Shown here piece by piece: positions 16,981-25,173 of a stretch of 64,000 nt of DNA. Within the stretch, counting starts at the first letter, position 1. The number at the start of each line of letters is the position of its first letter. The notes under the pieces were generated by a model that searched no databases, was not told where the DNA came from, and saw only the letters and a program-made list of their open reading frames with translations. A program made the translations under genes and the position numbers. The DNA comes from Macrococcoides epidermidis (lineage in GTDB: Bacteria; Bacillota; Bacilli; Staphylococcales; Staphylococcaceae), in the NCBI RefSeq assembly GCF_042659445.1, contig NZ_JBHSSR010000002.1, one strand, 5' to 3'.

Positions 16981-17941
16981 TATTTATTCATATGCTGCAC
17001 CTTTTAAAGCGCCGATCAAGACAAATCTTATTACTTTAAATGAGCGGAAGGTACTTGTAGCAGGTATCGTAATTGATGGTGTGGAATATTATGCGGAAGC
17101 AAATAGTTTTGAGACACCGTGGTATCATTTTGAAACGATTGAAACGGTTTATCAATCACTCGTCAATCAGTTTCAAATAATAAAAAATAGACCGATATCT
17201 TCAATAGAAGCATTCAATGCTTTACTTGATTCTGAAAAACCGAATGCATCCAGTTGTTTTGATATCATTGCGTATCAATATTTTAATACGCTAAAGCCAG
17301 TGACTGTGTTGATCGGTCAAACGTTACATCATGATGCACGTGTTATTCAACCGAACGCTACACGTGTAAAATTAAAGATGCATCACAATATTTTAGCGCA
17401 AGTACAATCCATTCGTAAGACGAGTGATGTAGAGATCGTCATCGATGCAAACGGGTTAATGGATGCAAATCATTTTAACTTGATCCGTAAACTTTCTGAG
17501 TATGACATTCTTTATTTTGAAGAGCCGTTCAGTTCTATTGAAGATTATCGTTCAATGCATCGCTTGAATCCGAAGGTTAATCTTGCTATTGATGAAAGTG
17601 CGACTGATGCGCATACGATACAACAATTTTATAATATAGGCGTTAATACTGCAGTTATTAAATATAGTAGATTAGGTGGCGTGACTAGTGCACTTAAGAT
17701 AAAAGAAGACTTACCAGAAATGAAGCTCGTATCCGGCGGCATGTATGAATTTGGTCTCAGCAAATATTTCACTGCGCTGCTCGGTGAAACGTTTCAGACT
17801 GTACCGGACATTACGCCGAAAGGTACTTATTTTGCGCATGACTTTACTGAATATGACGAAATAATTAGCGACAATCGACTCAATATTTCTGTACCAAAAG
17901 TAAAGAAATCTCATCTCACATTATTAGCTGCTTACGATTAA
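16961..17941 (+). CDS. menC: o-succinylbenzoate synthase
   Basis: 326 residues of the enolase superfamily, dehydrating SHCHC to o-succinylbenzoate. The barrel shows VKLKMHH (the expected KxK-type site is near 135-141), VIDANG (about 160-165, first metal Asp), YFEEPF (about 186-191), AIDES (about 209-213) and VIKYSRLGG with the second catalytic Lys. The start lies inside menE. With menA, F, D, H, B and E it completes the classical pathway to demethylmenaquinone apart from the final thioesterase and methyltransferase. Confidence 0.9.
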   Translation: MNISKLNIYSYAAPFKAPIKTNLITLNERKVLVAGIVIDGVEYYAEANSFETPWYHFETIETVYQSLVNQFQIIKNRPISSIEAFNALLDSEKPNASSCFDIIAYQYFNTLKPVTVLIGQTLHHDARVIQPNATRVKLKMHHNILAQVQSIRKTSDVEIVIDANGLMDANHFNLIRKLSEYDILYFEEPFSSIEDYRSMHRLNPKVNLAIDESATDAHTIQQFYNIGVNTAVIKYSRLGGVTSALKIKEDLPEMKLVSGGMYEFGLSKYFTALLGETFQTVPDITPKGTYFAHDFTEYDEIISDNRLNISVPKVKKSHLTLLAAYD

Positions 17942-17956
17942 TAAAGCTGTATAGAT

Positions 17957-17990
17957 AAAAAGGAAATTCCATTTCGGAATTTCCTTTTTT
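17957..17990. terminator. Bidirectional terminator menC / yidD
   Basis: GGAAATTCC/GGAATTTCC stem with A-run on one side and T-run on the other, between convergent genes. Confidence 0.8.
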
Positions 17991-18216
17991 AATGATGATG
18001 TTCTTTGTCTGGGACCGGGTCATAACCACCGGGATGAAACGGATGACATTTAAGGATTCTTACGATCGTTAAATAGCTTCCTTTTAATGCACCGTGTGTT
18101 TCAATTGCTTCTAATCCATATTGGGAACATGTCGGTGTGAAGCGGCATGTGGGTGGTGTCATTGGTGAGATATAATTTCTGTAAAATTTAATACCAGCTA
18201 ATAATAGTTGTTTCAT
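17989..18216 (-). CDS. yidD: Membrane protein insertion efficiency factor YidD
   Basis: 75 residues. YidD is a small amphipathic protein at the inner face of the membrane that helps YidC insertion. The signature is clear: FYRNYISPMTPPTCRFTPTC, then SQYGLEAI and CHPFHPGGYDPVP, with the three family cysteines. It lies 9 bp after the lipoprotein gene at 18226 on the same strand, so the two likely share a transcript. Confidence 0.93.
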   Translation of the reverse strand: MKQLLLAGIKFYRNYISPMTPPTCRFTPTCSQYGLEAIETHGALKGSYLTIVRILKCHPFHPGGYDPVPDKEHHH

Positions 18217-18225
18217 AATAATCTC

Positions 18226-18999
18226 CTAATCAATTTCTTCTGCTTTATACATAGATACATTGGTTTTATTAAAGTTCTTATAGTGCGTTTCCTGTTTCAT
18301 CAATATTGTGACAGGTTTGTTTTTAATTTTAGCATTGACCTTGATATCAAAGTACAGCGTTTTTGGCAGCTTCTTCACGGGTGATAATTCAACATCAAAT
18401 GAACCACTCTGAATTTTAATATCAGTGAGATCATTAAATGTAGATACTTGATTCATGCTTGAGAAATCGACGCCGTAATCAAACAGATGTTTTAAATTTT
18501 GAGAGTTACCTTGATATTGAATCGAATTATCCGTCGTTTTTATATTATCAACTTCTTTTTTGACGACATTTTGAACAATATCTGTTAAATTGACCATATT
18601 TGATTGGACACTTGAAAAGTACTGAATATCAGCATTACGAGCACGATAATTTAAATATTGAGGTTCAGGAAAGGCTTCTATATTCCCCTCATCCATATTG
18701 AATATAACAGACTTTACAGGATATTTCGTGTTATTTGAATCAGCTTTAATAAGTAGCGCACTTTTATTGATCGTATCAAATTGAGATGCTGTATCCTGTG
18801 TAAACTTTGTTGTGAACTTATCATATGAAATCGTTGTCTTATTAGTGGCATCAAGAGAAATGCTGTCTGTTGCTTTAATATTCTTCTGCATTCGAGCGAT
18901 AATCTGGTCTTTCGTCAATGGTTTCTTTTTTTCCTGTGGTGCTGCACAACCGGTAATAATTAATGTTAAAATAATAAAAAGTATAGTTAGTTTTTTCAT
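18226..18999 (-). CDS. Lipoprotein, LppX/DUF6612-like
   Basis: 257 residues with a lipoprotein signal and lipobox IITGC (Cys18). The mature part starts with PLTKDQIIARMQKNIKATDS and has a long beta-rich body with repeated SI/SL strands, like the half-barrel LppX/DUF6612 lipoproteins. Residues after Cys18 are Lys/Glu/Pro-rich, a flexible tether. Upstream of yidD in the same direction. Function unknown. Confidence 0.7.
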   Translation of the reverse strand: MKKLTILFIILTLIITGCAAPQEKKKPLTKDQIIARMQKNIKATDSISLDATNKTTISYDKFTTKFTQDTASQFDTINKSALLIKADSNNTKYPVKSVIFNMDEGNIEAFPEPQYLNYRARNADIQYFSSVQSNMVNLTDIVQNVVKKEVDNIKTTDNSIQYQGNSQNLKHLFDYGVDFSSMNQVSTFNDLTDIKIQSGSFDVELSPVKKLPKTLYFDIKVNAKIKNKPVTILMKQETHYKNFNKTNVSMYKAEEID

Positions 19000-19043
19000 A
19001 GAGACCTCTAGATAGATAATTTTGTGATGAATGGAGCAGATTA

Positions 19044-19514
19044 ATGATATTTACAGATCATGTTGGAAATAAAGTAATCCTCGAAATTAAAAATAAGGCT
19101 GATATTCCAACAAGTAAACATGTACTAATAATAACAAACTTTAAGGGTAATATGCTACTTACGCATAATAAAATTCGAGGTATTGAATTCCCGGGTGGTA
19201 AGGTTGAGTATGATGAAACACCTATTGAGGCGATGCATCGTGAATTATATGAAGAAACTGGTGGTGTAGTGCGTAATTATGAGTTTATAGGTACCTATAC
19301 CGTATATGATCAGTCACCATTCAGTAAAGATGTCTTCTATGTAGAAGTAGCGCAAATCGACAAGCGTGAAGATTATCTGGAAACAGATGGTCCGGTAATT
19401 GCAAAGGCGCTGGATGACATTCAGACAGAAGATAAAAGTTTCCTGTTAAAAGATGACTGTATTCTATACCTATTAGATACACTAAAGGAGCGTTTTGATG
19501 TTCATCACGAGTAA
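19044..19514 (+). CDS. ytkD: NUDIX hydrolase, YtkD-type nucleoside triphosphatase
   Basis: 156 residues. A complete Nudix box is present (GGKVEYDETPIEAMHREL then YEETGG, about 51-74), the metal-binding loop that hydrolyses nucleoside diphosphates linked to a moiety. The protein resembles YtkD, an (8-oxo-)dGTP/RNA-5' pyrophosphohydrolase of Bacillus; the substrate is therefore by homology. It overlaps the next gene by 17 bp and is divergent from the lipoprotein gene. Confidence 0.8.
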   Translation: MIFTDHVGNKVILEIKNKADIPTSKHVLIITNFKGNMLLTHNKIRGIEFPGGKVEYDETPIEAMHRELYEETGGVVRNYEFIGTYTVYDQSPFSKDVFYVEVAQIDKREDYLETDGPVIAKALDDIQTEDKSFLLKDDCILYLLDTLKERFDVHHE

Positions 19515-20247
19515 AGTAATTCCTGCAACTTATAAAGATATAAGTTTTCAGGAGATAACCTATCAGTCTGACGAATTTGAAGTTAAAGGCTTATTATATG
19601 AGCCGAAACTTGTAGAACGCATCATTATATATCTTCGCGGTGGAAAAGGGCAGGTAGGGACGCTTAGACCAGCTGGACTGATGCGTTTTGCCTATCCGAA
19701 TACACTTGTTGCAGCACCTTATTACCGTGGAACGCATCATAATGGTCAGGATGAGTTTGGTGGAAGTGACCGTGAGGATGTATATGCGCTTGTGCGTATA
19801 TTAAGAAAAAAGTATCCAGATGTACCATTACACTTTATAGGTTTTTCACGTGGGGGTATTCAAGGACTCGTTACGTATCAGGATAGTAATGTGACATCCT
19901 TTATTACATGGGGTGGTGTATCGAGTATTTATTACATGTATGATGAGCGACTAGACTTGCGCAGCATGTTAAAGCGCATCGTCGGTCCGATTTCAGATAA
20001 AGCCGCCTATGATAAACGCGAAGGTATTAATCTGATCAAAGCAGACAGTCCCCCAATTATGATTATTCACGGAACAGAAGATAAGCAGGTTAATATCGCG
20101 CATGGCAAGATGCTTGAAGAAAGACTTAAAAACTTAGGTGTAAAGCATGAAGCGATTTACTTAGAAGATGAAGCACACGTCCTTCGACCTGATAATGAAC
20201 GCAAGATACTAGAAGAAATTTATAGATGGATGTTAGCTGTAGAATAA
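19498..20247 (+). CDS. Alpha/beta hydrolase, S9-peptidase-like
   Basis: 249 residues from ATG 19498, 7 bp after AAAGGAG. The fold is dipeptidyl-peptidase-like alpha/beta hydrolase: YLRGGKGQVG oxyanion strand (about 42-51), nucleophile FIGFSRGG (Ser about 119), MIIHGTEDKQV with the acid (about 187-197) and EDEAHVLRP with the His (about 222-230). No signal peptide, so cytoplasmic. Translationally coupled to ytkD. Substrate unknown (peptide or ester). Confidence 0.75.
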   Translation: MFITSKVIPATYKDISFQEITYQSDEFEVKGLLYEPKLVERIIIYLRGGKGQVGTLRPAGLMRFAYPNTLVAAPYYRGTHHNGQDEFGGSDREDVYALVRILRKKYPDVPLHFIGFSRGGIQGLVTYQDSNVTSFITWGGVSSIYYMYDERLDLRSMLKRIVGPISDKAAYDKREGINLIKADSPPIMIIHGTEDKQVNIAHGKMLEERLKNLGVKHEAIYLEDEAHVLRPDNERKILEEIYRWMLAVE

Positions 20248-20290
20248 AATGAAGATGTGACTTAAATTTTAGTCCTTTTATCTTTAACAG

Positions 20291-20416
20291 CTTAAACGGC
20301 AGAACAGAAGTTGCCCCTACGACAAAAACCGAACAAAAACTATAAATCAAAGCGCGATTTATTAGTTTTGTTCGGTTTTTGCTTGTGGCAGAACACTTCA
20401 GTTCCAGCCTCTATTA
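20291..20416 (+). repeat. Palindromic intergenic element, copy A
   Basis: The core (20306-20400) forms a long hairpin from ACAAAAACCGAACAAAAAC / GTTTTGTTCGGTTTTTG around an ATAAATC...GATTTAT stem. The same sequence occurs in reverse at 23607-23732, including the flanks AACGGC and CCTCTATT. It lies downstream of pckA (convergent with the hydrolase gene), where it can end transcripts from both sides. Confidence 0.85.
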
Positions 20417-22006
20417 TTATCCTCTAAATATAAAGCCGCCTTTTTCTTCAATTTCTGCTGACTTTTCACCGAATTTCTTGAAGTTTTCCTGGAAGCGTAA
20501 TGCTAAATCTTTTGCTTTTTCATCGTAAGCATCTTGAGATACCCAAGCGTTACGTGGCATTAAGATTTCTTTAGGAACACCTGCGACTGAATTTGGTACA
20601 TATAATCCGAAGATAGGATCTTGAGTGAATTCAGAGTTTTTAATTTCGCCACTGATTGCACGACGGATCATAGAACGTGTATGTGTTAAGCTCATACGGC
20701 TACCTACACCATATTCTCCACCAGTCCATCCAGTGTTTACTAAGTATACGTCTGAACCATGCTTGTCGATTAATTCACCTAACATATTCGCATATACTGT
20801 TGCATGTAATGGTAAGAACGGAGAACCGAAACATGTTGAGAATACTGGTTGTGGGCTCGTTACCCCGCGCTCAGTACCTGCTAATTTAGATGTAAATCCA
20901 CTTAAGAAGTGGTACATTGCTTGTTCTTTCGTTAATTTAGAGATTGGAGGTAATACGCCGAATGCATCTGCTGTTAAGAAGATGATTGTTTTAGCATGAC
21001 CAGCAATTGAAGGTAATACGATGTTATCGATATTTTCAATTGGGTATGCTGCACGTGTATTTTCAGTTAATGATTTGTCTTCATAGTCTGGGAAACCTTT
21101 TTCATCAACTTTAACATTTTCTAAGATCGCACCGTAACGGATCGCATCATAGATTTGTGGTTCTTTCTCACGAGAAAGGTCGATTGTCTTCGCGTAACAT
21201 CCACCTTCGATATTGAATACACCATTATCGTTCCAGCCATGTTCATCATCACCGATTAATTTGCGGTGTGGGTCAGCTGATAAAGTTGTTTTACCTGTTC
21301 CTGATAAACCGAAGAATAACGCAACGTCTTTATTTTCACCAACGTTTGCTGAACAATGCATACTCATTACACCTTGTGTTGGTAATAAGTAGTTCATTAC
21401 ACCGAAGATACCTTTTTTCATTTCTCCAGCATATTCAGTACCACCGATTAAGATAATTTTATGTTTGAAACTTGTAATGATAAATGTTTCAGAATTTGTA
21501 CCATCGATTTTTGGATCTGCTTTAAAGTGTGGCGCAGAAATGATAGTGAAGTCTGGATCGATTAAGATACCTTCATTGAATGTTTCAGGTCGGATAAACA
21601 TTGTACGTGCAAATAAGTTATGCCATGCTAACTCATTGATGACGCGTAAATTTAATTGAGTAGCAGGATCTGCACCTGCATAACCATTGAATTCATAAAC
21701 TTTATCTTTTGTTCCTAAATAGTCTAAAACGCGGTCTAATAATTTTAAGAAGATATCTTCAGAGATAGGTTGGTTGATTGTACCCCAGTCGATTTGGTCT
21801 TTTGTTTCTTCTTCTTCAACGATAAATTTATCTTTTGGTGAACGACCTGTATATTTACCAGTTTCAGTTCTGACAGCACCTGACTCTGTTAATACACCTT
21901 CACGATTTGCTAAAATTTCGTTGATTAACTGTGTTCTTGATAATTGATTTAATACGCTATCACTCTTTAATAAGTTATCTAGTTTACCAAAGATTTGTTC
22001 GCTCAT
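20417..22006 (-). CDS. pckA: Phosphoenolpyruvate carboxykinase (ATP)
   Basis: 529 residues, standard for the ATP-dependent enzyme that makes phosphoenolpyruvate from oxaloacetate in gluconeogenesis. The kinase loop GLSGTGKTTLSADP (about 231-244), LIGDDEHGW (about 248-256) with the metal Asp, FNIEGGCYAK and the RTGRSPKDKF-type N-terminal substrate site (TGRSPKDKFI, about 52-61) are all present. ATG 22006 follows GGGGGACC; an in-frame upstream ATG at 22069 would add 21 residues without a ribosome site. Divergent from metK. Confidence 0.95.
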   Translation of the reverse strand: MSEQIFGKLDNLLKSDSVLNQLSRTQLINEILANREGVLTESGAVRTETGKYTGRSPKDKFIVEEEETKDQIDWGTINQPISEDIFLKLLDRVLDYLGTKDKVYEFNGYAGADPATQLNLRVINELAWHNLFARTMFIRPETFNEGILIDPDFTIISAPHFKADPKIDGTNSETFIITSFKHKIILIGGTEYAGEMKKGIFGVMNYLLPTQGVMSMHCSANVGENKDVALFFGLSGTGKTTLSADPHRKLIGDDEHGWNDNGVFNIEGGCYAKTIDLSREKEPQIYDAIRYGAILENVKVDEKGFPDYEDKSLTENTRAAYPIENIDNIVLPSIAGHAKTIIFLTADAFGVLPPISKLTKEQAMYHFLSGFTSKLAGTERGVTSPQPVFSTCFGSPFLPLHATVYANMLGELIDKHGSDVYLVNTGWTGGEYGVGSRMSLTHTRSMIRRAISGEIKNSEFTQDPIFGLYVPNSVAGVPKEILMPRNAWVSQDAYDEKAKDLALRFQENFKKFGEKSAEIEEKGGFIFRG

Positions 22007-22152
22007 TAAAAGGTCCCCCAAGTTTATATTTTCTGCTGATGTAAGCAGTTTCATGAAATAGTATAACATAAGGTTTTAAGTGTTACATTAAATATAAATA
22101 AAATTTTATAGATAAAATATTATTCAGAAAATTTGTGAATCAATCCGATATA

Positions 22153-22181
22153 TTGACAGTGTACAAAAAGTTTAGTATTAT
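22153..22181 (+). promoter_or_regulatory. metK promoter
   Basis: Consensus -35 TTGACA (22153-22158), 17-bp spacer, -10 TATTAT (22176-22181), just before the S-box leader. Confidence 0.85.
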
Positions 22182-22195
22182 CTAACTTGCGGATT

Positions 22196-22307
22196 CTCTT
22201 ATCCAGAGTGGTGGAGGGACATGGACCCTTTGAAGCCCAGCAACCCTTAACTTCATTGTTAAGTAAGGTGCCAAACCGTTTGCAGACAGCTGTCTGAACG
22301 ATAAGAG
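22196..22307 (+). ncRNA. SAM (S-box) riboswitch of metK
   Basis: P1 helix CTCTTATC/GATAAGAG (22196-22203, 22300-22307) encloses the S-box core GTGGAGGGAC, TGAAGCCCAGCAACC and the GGTGCCAAACCGTTTGCAG segment. SAM binding should favour the terminator at 22333-22369 and switch metK off. Confidence 0.95.
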
Positions 22308-22332
22308 CAGAATGGACTAATTATGTATAATT

Positions 22333-22369
22333 AGCCTTCTCTCTTAATAGGAGAGAGGGCTATTTTTTA
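22333..22369 (+). terminator. S-box terminator
   Basis: AGCCTTCTCTC/GAGAGAGGGCT stem followed by six T, the intrinsic terminator of the metK leader. Confidence 0.9.
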
Positions 22370-22416
22370 TTTATAGCTTGAACCGTGAAATATATATTTA
22401 TTAGGAGTGTTTATAA

Positions 22417-23610
22417 ATGACAGATCGTAAATTATTTACGTCAGAATCAGTAACAGAAGGACATCCAGATAAAATTGCTGACCAAATTTCAGATGCAATC
22501 TTAGATGCAATTCTTACAGGAGATCCAAAAGCACGTGTAGCGTGTGAAACATCAGTAACAACAGGTATGGCATTAATCGCAGGTGAAATTACTACATCAA
22601 CATATGTTGATATTCCTAAAGTAGTACGTGATACTGTAAAAGAAATCGGATATACACGTGCTAAATTCGGCTATGACTTCCAGACGATGGCAGTACTTAC
22701 TGCAATCGATGAGCAGTCGCCTGATATTGCTCAAGGGGTAGACCGTGCATTAGAAGACCGTGGTAACTTATCTGACTCAGATATCGAATCAATCGGTGCT
22801 GGTGACCAAGGTTTAATGTTTGGATTTGCATGTAATGAAACTGAAAGCTTAATGCCTTTACCAATTTCATTATCTCATGAATTAGCACGCCGTCTGACTG
22901 CCGTGCGTAAAGATGGTACTTTAGAATACTTACGTCCAGATGGTAAGACACAAGTTACTGTTGAGTATGACGAAGCGGGTAAGCCGAAAAGAATTGACAC
23001 TATCGTTATCTCATCTCAACACCATGAGAAGATTGAATTAGAACAAATTCAGGCTGATATTAAAGAACACGTTATTAAACCAGTTGTTCCAGCTGAATTA
23101 ATTGATGAAGAAACAAAATATTTCATCAATCCAACTGGTCGTTTCGTAATCGGTGGACCTCAAGGGGATGCTGGTCTTACTGGCCGTAAGATTATCGTAG
23201 ATACTTACGGCGGATATGCGCGTCACGGTGGTGGTGCATTCTCTGGTAAAGATGCGACTAAAGTTGACCGTAGTGGTGCATATGCAGCGCGTTATGTTGC
23301 GAAGAACATCGTTGCAGCAGGTCTAGCTGACAAATGTGAAGTACAATTAGCTTATGCGATCGGTGTAGCACAACCCGTATCTATTTCAGTTGAAACTTAT
23401 GGTACTTCTGAATACACTGAACAACAACTTGTTGATGCAGTACGTAAGACATTCGACTTACGTCCAGCAGGTATCATTCAGATGTTAGATCTTCGCCGCC
23501 CAATTTATAAACAAACAGCTGCTTACGGTCACTTCGGTCGTACAGATGTTGATTTACCATGGGAAGCGACAGATAAAATTGAAGATTTAAAAGCAAATTT
23601 AAATAAATAG
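22417..23610 (+). CDS. metK: S-adenosylmethionine synthetase
   Basis: 397 residues. It makes S-adenosylmethionine from methionine and ATP as a tetramer. Signatures: SVTEGHPDKIADQISDAILD (about 9-28), the hexapeptide GAGDQG (about 127-132), GGGAFSGKDATKVDRSGAY (about 269-287). AGGAGTG is the ribosome site. Feedback is by the S-box leader, which the product itself binds. Typical length, no defect. Confidence 0.97.
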   Translation: MTDRKLFTSESVTEGHPDKIADQISDAILDAILTGDPKARVACETSVTTGMALIAGEITTSTYVDIPKVVRDTVKEIGYTRAKFGYDFQTMAVLTAIDEQSPDIAQGVDRALEDRGNLSDSDIESIGAGDQGLMFGFACNETESLMPLPISLSHELARRLTAVRKDGTLEYLRPDGKTQVTVEYDEAGKPKRIDTIVISSQHHEKIELEQIQADIKEHVIKPVVPAELIDEETKYFINPTGRFVIGGPQGDAGLTGRKIIVDTYGGYARHGGGAFSGKDATKVDRSGAYAARYVAKNIVAAGLADKCEVQLAYAIGVAQPVSISVETYGTSEYTEQQLVDAVRKTFDLRPAGIIQMLDLRRPIYKQTAAYGHFGRTDVDLPWEATDKIEDLKANLNK

Positions 23611-23732
23611 AGGCAGGGATAGAAGTGTTCTGCCACAAGCAAAAACCGGACAAAACTAATAAATCGTTCTTTGATTTATAGTTTTTGTTCGGTTTTTGTC
23701 GTAGTGGTCACTTCTATTCCGCCGTTTTAGCT
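23607..23732 (-). repeat. Palindromic intergenic element, copy B
   Basis: Reverse-oriented copy of 20291-20416 with about a dozen differences. The core is 23621-23715, the hairpin arms around CGGACAAAAC/GTTTTTGTTCGG are preserved, and the CCTCTATT and AACGGC flanks are shared. It follows metK and precedes the convergent lipoprotein gene, again in a terminator position. Confidence 0.85.
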
Positions 23733-23786
23733 TTATTCGTAGGATGAAAAAAGACTACCTCATGCGAGATAGTCAATAAAAAAATA

Positions 23787-23975
23787 TTAAGCTTCTTCAG
23801 TTTCTTCTTCAGTAGTCTCTTCTTCTGTAGCAGCATCATCTTCAGTAGTTTCTTCTTCAGTTGTTGCTGCATCTTCAGTTTTTGCGTCGTCAGTTTTTTC
23901 CTCTTCACCACATGCACCTAATAATAATGCTGATGCGAAAGTACCTGCTAATAATAAACGTTTATACATTGCCAT
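23787..23975 (-). CDS. Small Thr/Glu-rich lipoprotein
   Basis: 62 residues. CGGAGGATG is 8 bp before the ATG. Signal with lipobox LLGAC (Cys22), then about 40 residues of almost only Glu, Thr, Asp and Ala in repeating ATTEEETTE units. The mature product would be a highly acidic, disordered tail on the outer membrane face. The repeat is likely to vary in length between strains. Function unknown. Confidence 0.65.
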   Translation of the reverse strand: MAMYKRLLLAGTFASALLLGACGEEEKTDDAKTEDAATTEEETTEDDAATEEETTEEETEEA

Positions 23976-24219
23976 GGTATCATCCTCCGAGAAAATTTAA
24001 TTTTGCCCAAAAATATTTTTAGGACACTTAAATTATTTCATATCATTATTAATTAAGAATTTATATTTTATTAAACATTGTTAATCTTTGTTCAGAATAT
24101 TAATTTCTTATTAATATTTTTAATTAGAGTAAACTTTCACAAATTACTTTCATATTTTCGATGAAGTTCTTCTGAAATTTCATTATAATAAAGGAAATAC
24201 GGTTAGAAAGGTGAATGAT

Positions 24220-25134
24220 ATGTCAGTAGAAGTAGGAAGTACTTTGTTTTATGTGTTAATTGGTTTAGGTGTCCTGGCTTTATTATTCTTCGTCTTATGG
24301 TTACTCGCATTATCCAGCAAGAAAAAATCAATTGCGCGTAAAGAAGAAGAATTTCGTAAAGCACAGAAAATTAGATCAGATGAGTATCACGATGAGAGTG
24401 AAAAGTCTCGACTTCAATATAAAAAAGAATTAGCAGAACAAAAAGAAACATTACAGAAAACAATCGATGAGAAATCATCACATATCGAATCTTTAAAGAT
24501 GTTCTCGAAAGATAAAGGTGAATATTTAACAGACCTTACTTTAATTCAGTTAAAAGAACAGTTCATTCGTGAGGAGCGTATTCGTCCGGAAGATATGCAC
24601 GTTCTTGCAAATATCTATATTCCTGGTAAACGCGTGAAAAGCACTGATAAACTTGATCATGTCGTATTGACGAGAACTGGTATCTACCTGATAGATTCTA
24701 ATTACTGGACAGGTCATATTTATCACGGTGTAAGTGAGATGCAGTTTGCTGGCGAACCAATGCTAGAAGGTGTATTCAACATATTAGAGCTTGATCCGAA
24801 GCTTGAACAGACAATCGTACTCGATAAGAACAAAGATGGTAATGCTGAATTCAGAACATATAACCACTCGATTGAAGCATTGAAATTAAAAGCAGAACGT
24901 TTAGAGAAAGTGTTTGAGTTACCGTATCCGGTAACACCGATTGCGTACTACAATGCAGAAGGGGTAGGTAGTGAACACATTACGAATTATTCGAGAGATA
25001 ATGGTGTGAAGGTGATTGTAGGTGAAGAAGAATTGCAAACATTCTTCGAAAAATTTGTCTTCCATGGTAGATTCCAGTATAAAGTTGAAGCACTTGAAAA
25101 TATTATGGACCAAATTGAACATTTAAATCCGTAA
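24220..25134 (+). CDS. Membrane-anchored NERD-like protein
   Basis: 304 residues. ATG 24220 is preferred over GTG 24211, which overlaps the AAAGGTG ribosome site. There is one N-terminal membrane segment (about 7-30), then a coiled coil (about 35-100, Lys/Glu/Gln-rich) and a domain with DHVVLTRTGIYLIDSNYWTG (about 146-165). This matches the NERD core (hydrophobic strand, GIYLID, W-G) although the usual Glu-x-Lys is replaced by Asp-Ser-Asn, so nuclease activity is doubtful. Kept beside metK in staphylococci from memory. Confidence 0.65.
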   Translation: MSVEVGSTLFYVLIGLGVLALLFFVLWLLALSSKKKSIARKEEEFRKAQKIRSDEYHDESEKSRLQYKKELAEQKETLQKTIDEKSSHIESLKMFSKDKGEYLTDLTLIQLKEQFIREERIRPEDMHVLANIYIPGKRVKSTDKLDHVVLTRTGIYLIDSNYWTGHIYHGVSEMQFAGEPMLEGVFNILELDPKLEQTIVLDKNKDGNAEFRTYNHSIEALKLKAERLEKVFELPYPVTPIAYYNAEGVGSEHITNYSRDNGVKVIVGEEELQTFFEKFVFHGRFQYKVEALENIMDQIEHLNP

Positions 25135-25139
25135 CAAAT

Positions 25140-25172
25140 AAGCCTTGAGTGAATTTCACTCAAGGCTTATTT
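25140..25172. terminator. Bidirectional terminator
   Basis: Perfect stem AAGCCTTGAGTGAA/TTCACTCAAGGCTT between convergent genes. Confidence 0.8.
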
Positions 25173-25173
25173 G

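Noticed and set aside
23714..23917. Lys/Leu-rich open frame on the minus strand
   Set aside because: Out-of-frame shadow of the Glu/Thr repeats in the lipoprotein at 23787-23975.
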